Shown: positions 6,048 to 6,626 of the stretch, one piece after another
Numbering within the stretch: the stretch's first letter is position 1
Layout: every line of letters begins with the position of its first letter
Assembly (NCBI GenBank): GCA_903953615.1
Contig: CAJBKH010000253.1
Location: 1-6,626 of the forward strand
From: an uncultured Bacteroidota bacterium
Lineage (GTDB): Bacteria; Bacteroidota; Bacteroidia; NS11-12g; UBA955
Direction of reading: 5' to 3'
Length of the DNA stretch: 6,626 nt
Made by a program: the position numbers and the translations under genes
The notes under the pieces: generated by a model
Seen by the model: the letters and a program-made list of their open reading frames with translations, nothing else
The model's database searches: none
Told to the model about the DNA's origin: nothing

Positions 6048-6626
6048 ATTCTAGACATATCGAGTAGCGCTAACCCAAAATTCAAATTGTTGCAGAGTTT
6101 AGAAAAATCTAAAACAAGGAAAAGTCTTGGTATAACAGCGATTGAAGGTGAAAAGGAAATTGAAATGGCTGCATCTTCAAATTTGCCAATAGAGACCTTG
6201 TTTTTATTAAAGGATATAGCCAATGCTTCATTCATCAATAAAATTGTAAAGCAATATCCTGACATAGAATTAATCGCTCTAACTAAGGAATTGTTTTCAA
6301 AAATTTCATACCGCGAAACTACTGGCGGCTTGATTGCCATTGTAAAAACTAAACATAATCTTTTAAATGAACTTGTGTTGCCTGAAAACCCCTTGGTTTT
6401 AATAATTGAAGGAGTTGAGAAACCAGGTAATTTAGGTGCAATTTTACGCTCTGCTGATGCTGCAAAGATAGATGCTGTGATATGCTGTGAAATGGCCACA
6501 GATTTATATAATCCTAATGTTATTAGAGCAAGTTTAGGAACCGTTTTTACCGTTCCAATTGCAATTTCAAATAACAAAGAAACCATGCAGTGGCTTAAAG
6601 AGAATAAAATTGCAACCTTTTGTACC
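6048..6626 (+). CDS. TrmH/SpoU-family RNA 2'-O-methyltransferase (3' end beyond window)
   Basis: This is an SAM-dependent methyltransferase of the SPOUT class acting on ribose 2'-OH in rRNA or tRNA; the exact target cannot be told. The frame is open from 6033 to the window end. Residues counted from ATT 6048: an N-terminal RNA-binding-type segment has SSANPKFKLLQSLEKSKTRKS then AIEGEKEIEMA (about 5-43). The SpoU catalytic domain follows with LVLIIEGVEKPGNLGAILRSADA (motif 1, N128 and R134) and NPNVIRASLGTVFTVPI (motif 2). Motif 3 lies outside the window. There is no ATG before residue 40, well inside the conserved region. The family start should fall near the SSANPK stretch, so ATT 6048 or ATA 6057 would have to serve; TTG 6087 would truncate it. 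It sits directly behind the ACMSD gene and is probably co-transcribed. Family sure, start unsure. Confidence 0.88.
   Translation, partial: MLDISSSANPKFKLLQSLEKSKTRKSLGITAIEGEKEIEMAASSNLPIETLFLLKDIANASFINKIVKQYPDIELIALTKELFSKISYRETTGGLIAIVKTKHNLLNELVLPENPLVLIIEGVEKPGNLGAILRSADAAKIDAVICCEMATDLYNPNVIRASLGTVFTVPIAISNNKETMQWLKENKIATFCT

Noticed and set aside
6029..6586. A long open frame on the minus strand (about 185 codons) at the right end.
   Set aside because: The opposite strand encodes a clear SpoU-family methyltransferase with motifs 1 and 2 in frame; the minus-strand product resembles nothing and is a shadow.
1..6626. Mobile element, CRISPR, defence or toxin-antitoxin system.
   Set aside because: No transposase, integrase, spaced repeats, terminal inverted repeats or known defence motifs seen; every gene belongs to a recognisable cellular family.

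Overview
This AT-rich, densely coded window looks chromosomal and comes from a member of the Bacteroidota. Four things point there: a secreted protein with a CHU_C / type B type IX secretion (T9SS) sorting domain, two promoter motifs of the Bacteroidota form TAnnTTTG, a YbeY with the variant active site HGVLHLCGYKDK, and an M16B peptidase typical of the phylum. I see no RNA genes, mobile elements, CRISPR arrays or phage genes. No stretch over about 110 bp lacks a gene.

Left block, all on the minus strand and read from right to left: a zinc-active M16 peptidase (3697-4935), a catalytically degenerate M16 partner (2453-3700), a secreted multi-module CHU_C protein (670-2466), the rRNA-maturation endonuclease ybeY (225-716) and the start of mnmG (gidA, 1-238, cut by the window edge). 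Every junction overlaps, by 4, 14, 47 and 14 bp, so this reads as one translationally coupled operon. A promoter motif sits 5 nt before the first start codon.

Right block, on the plus strand: an ACMSD-family decarboxylase of tryptophan/kynurenine breakdown (5045-6043), with its own TAnnTTTG motif 6 nt before the ATG. It is followed almost at once by a TrmH/SpoU-family RNA 2'-O-methyltransferase (about 6048 to beyond 6626) that has no ATG start. The 109-bp gap between the blocks (4936-5044) is a divergent promoter region that probably yields leaderless or nearly leaderless mRNAs in both directions.

The most notable signal is not a gene. The 14-mer GTTCCACGGGGAAC occurs twice (247-260 and 1114-1127), inside an exact 20-bp repeat. 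The copies lie in two unrelated genes and in different reading frames, and each is one base away from the perfect parS palindrome GTTCCACGTGGAAC bound by ParB. mnmG is a classic origin-proximal gene in many bacteria, so these are good candidates for chromosomal centromere sites. Apart from this, the genes belong to known families, and I do not see a convincing undescribed multi-gene system.
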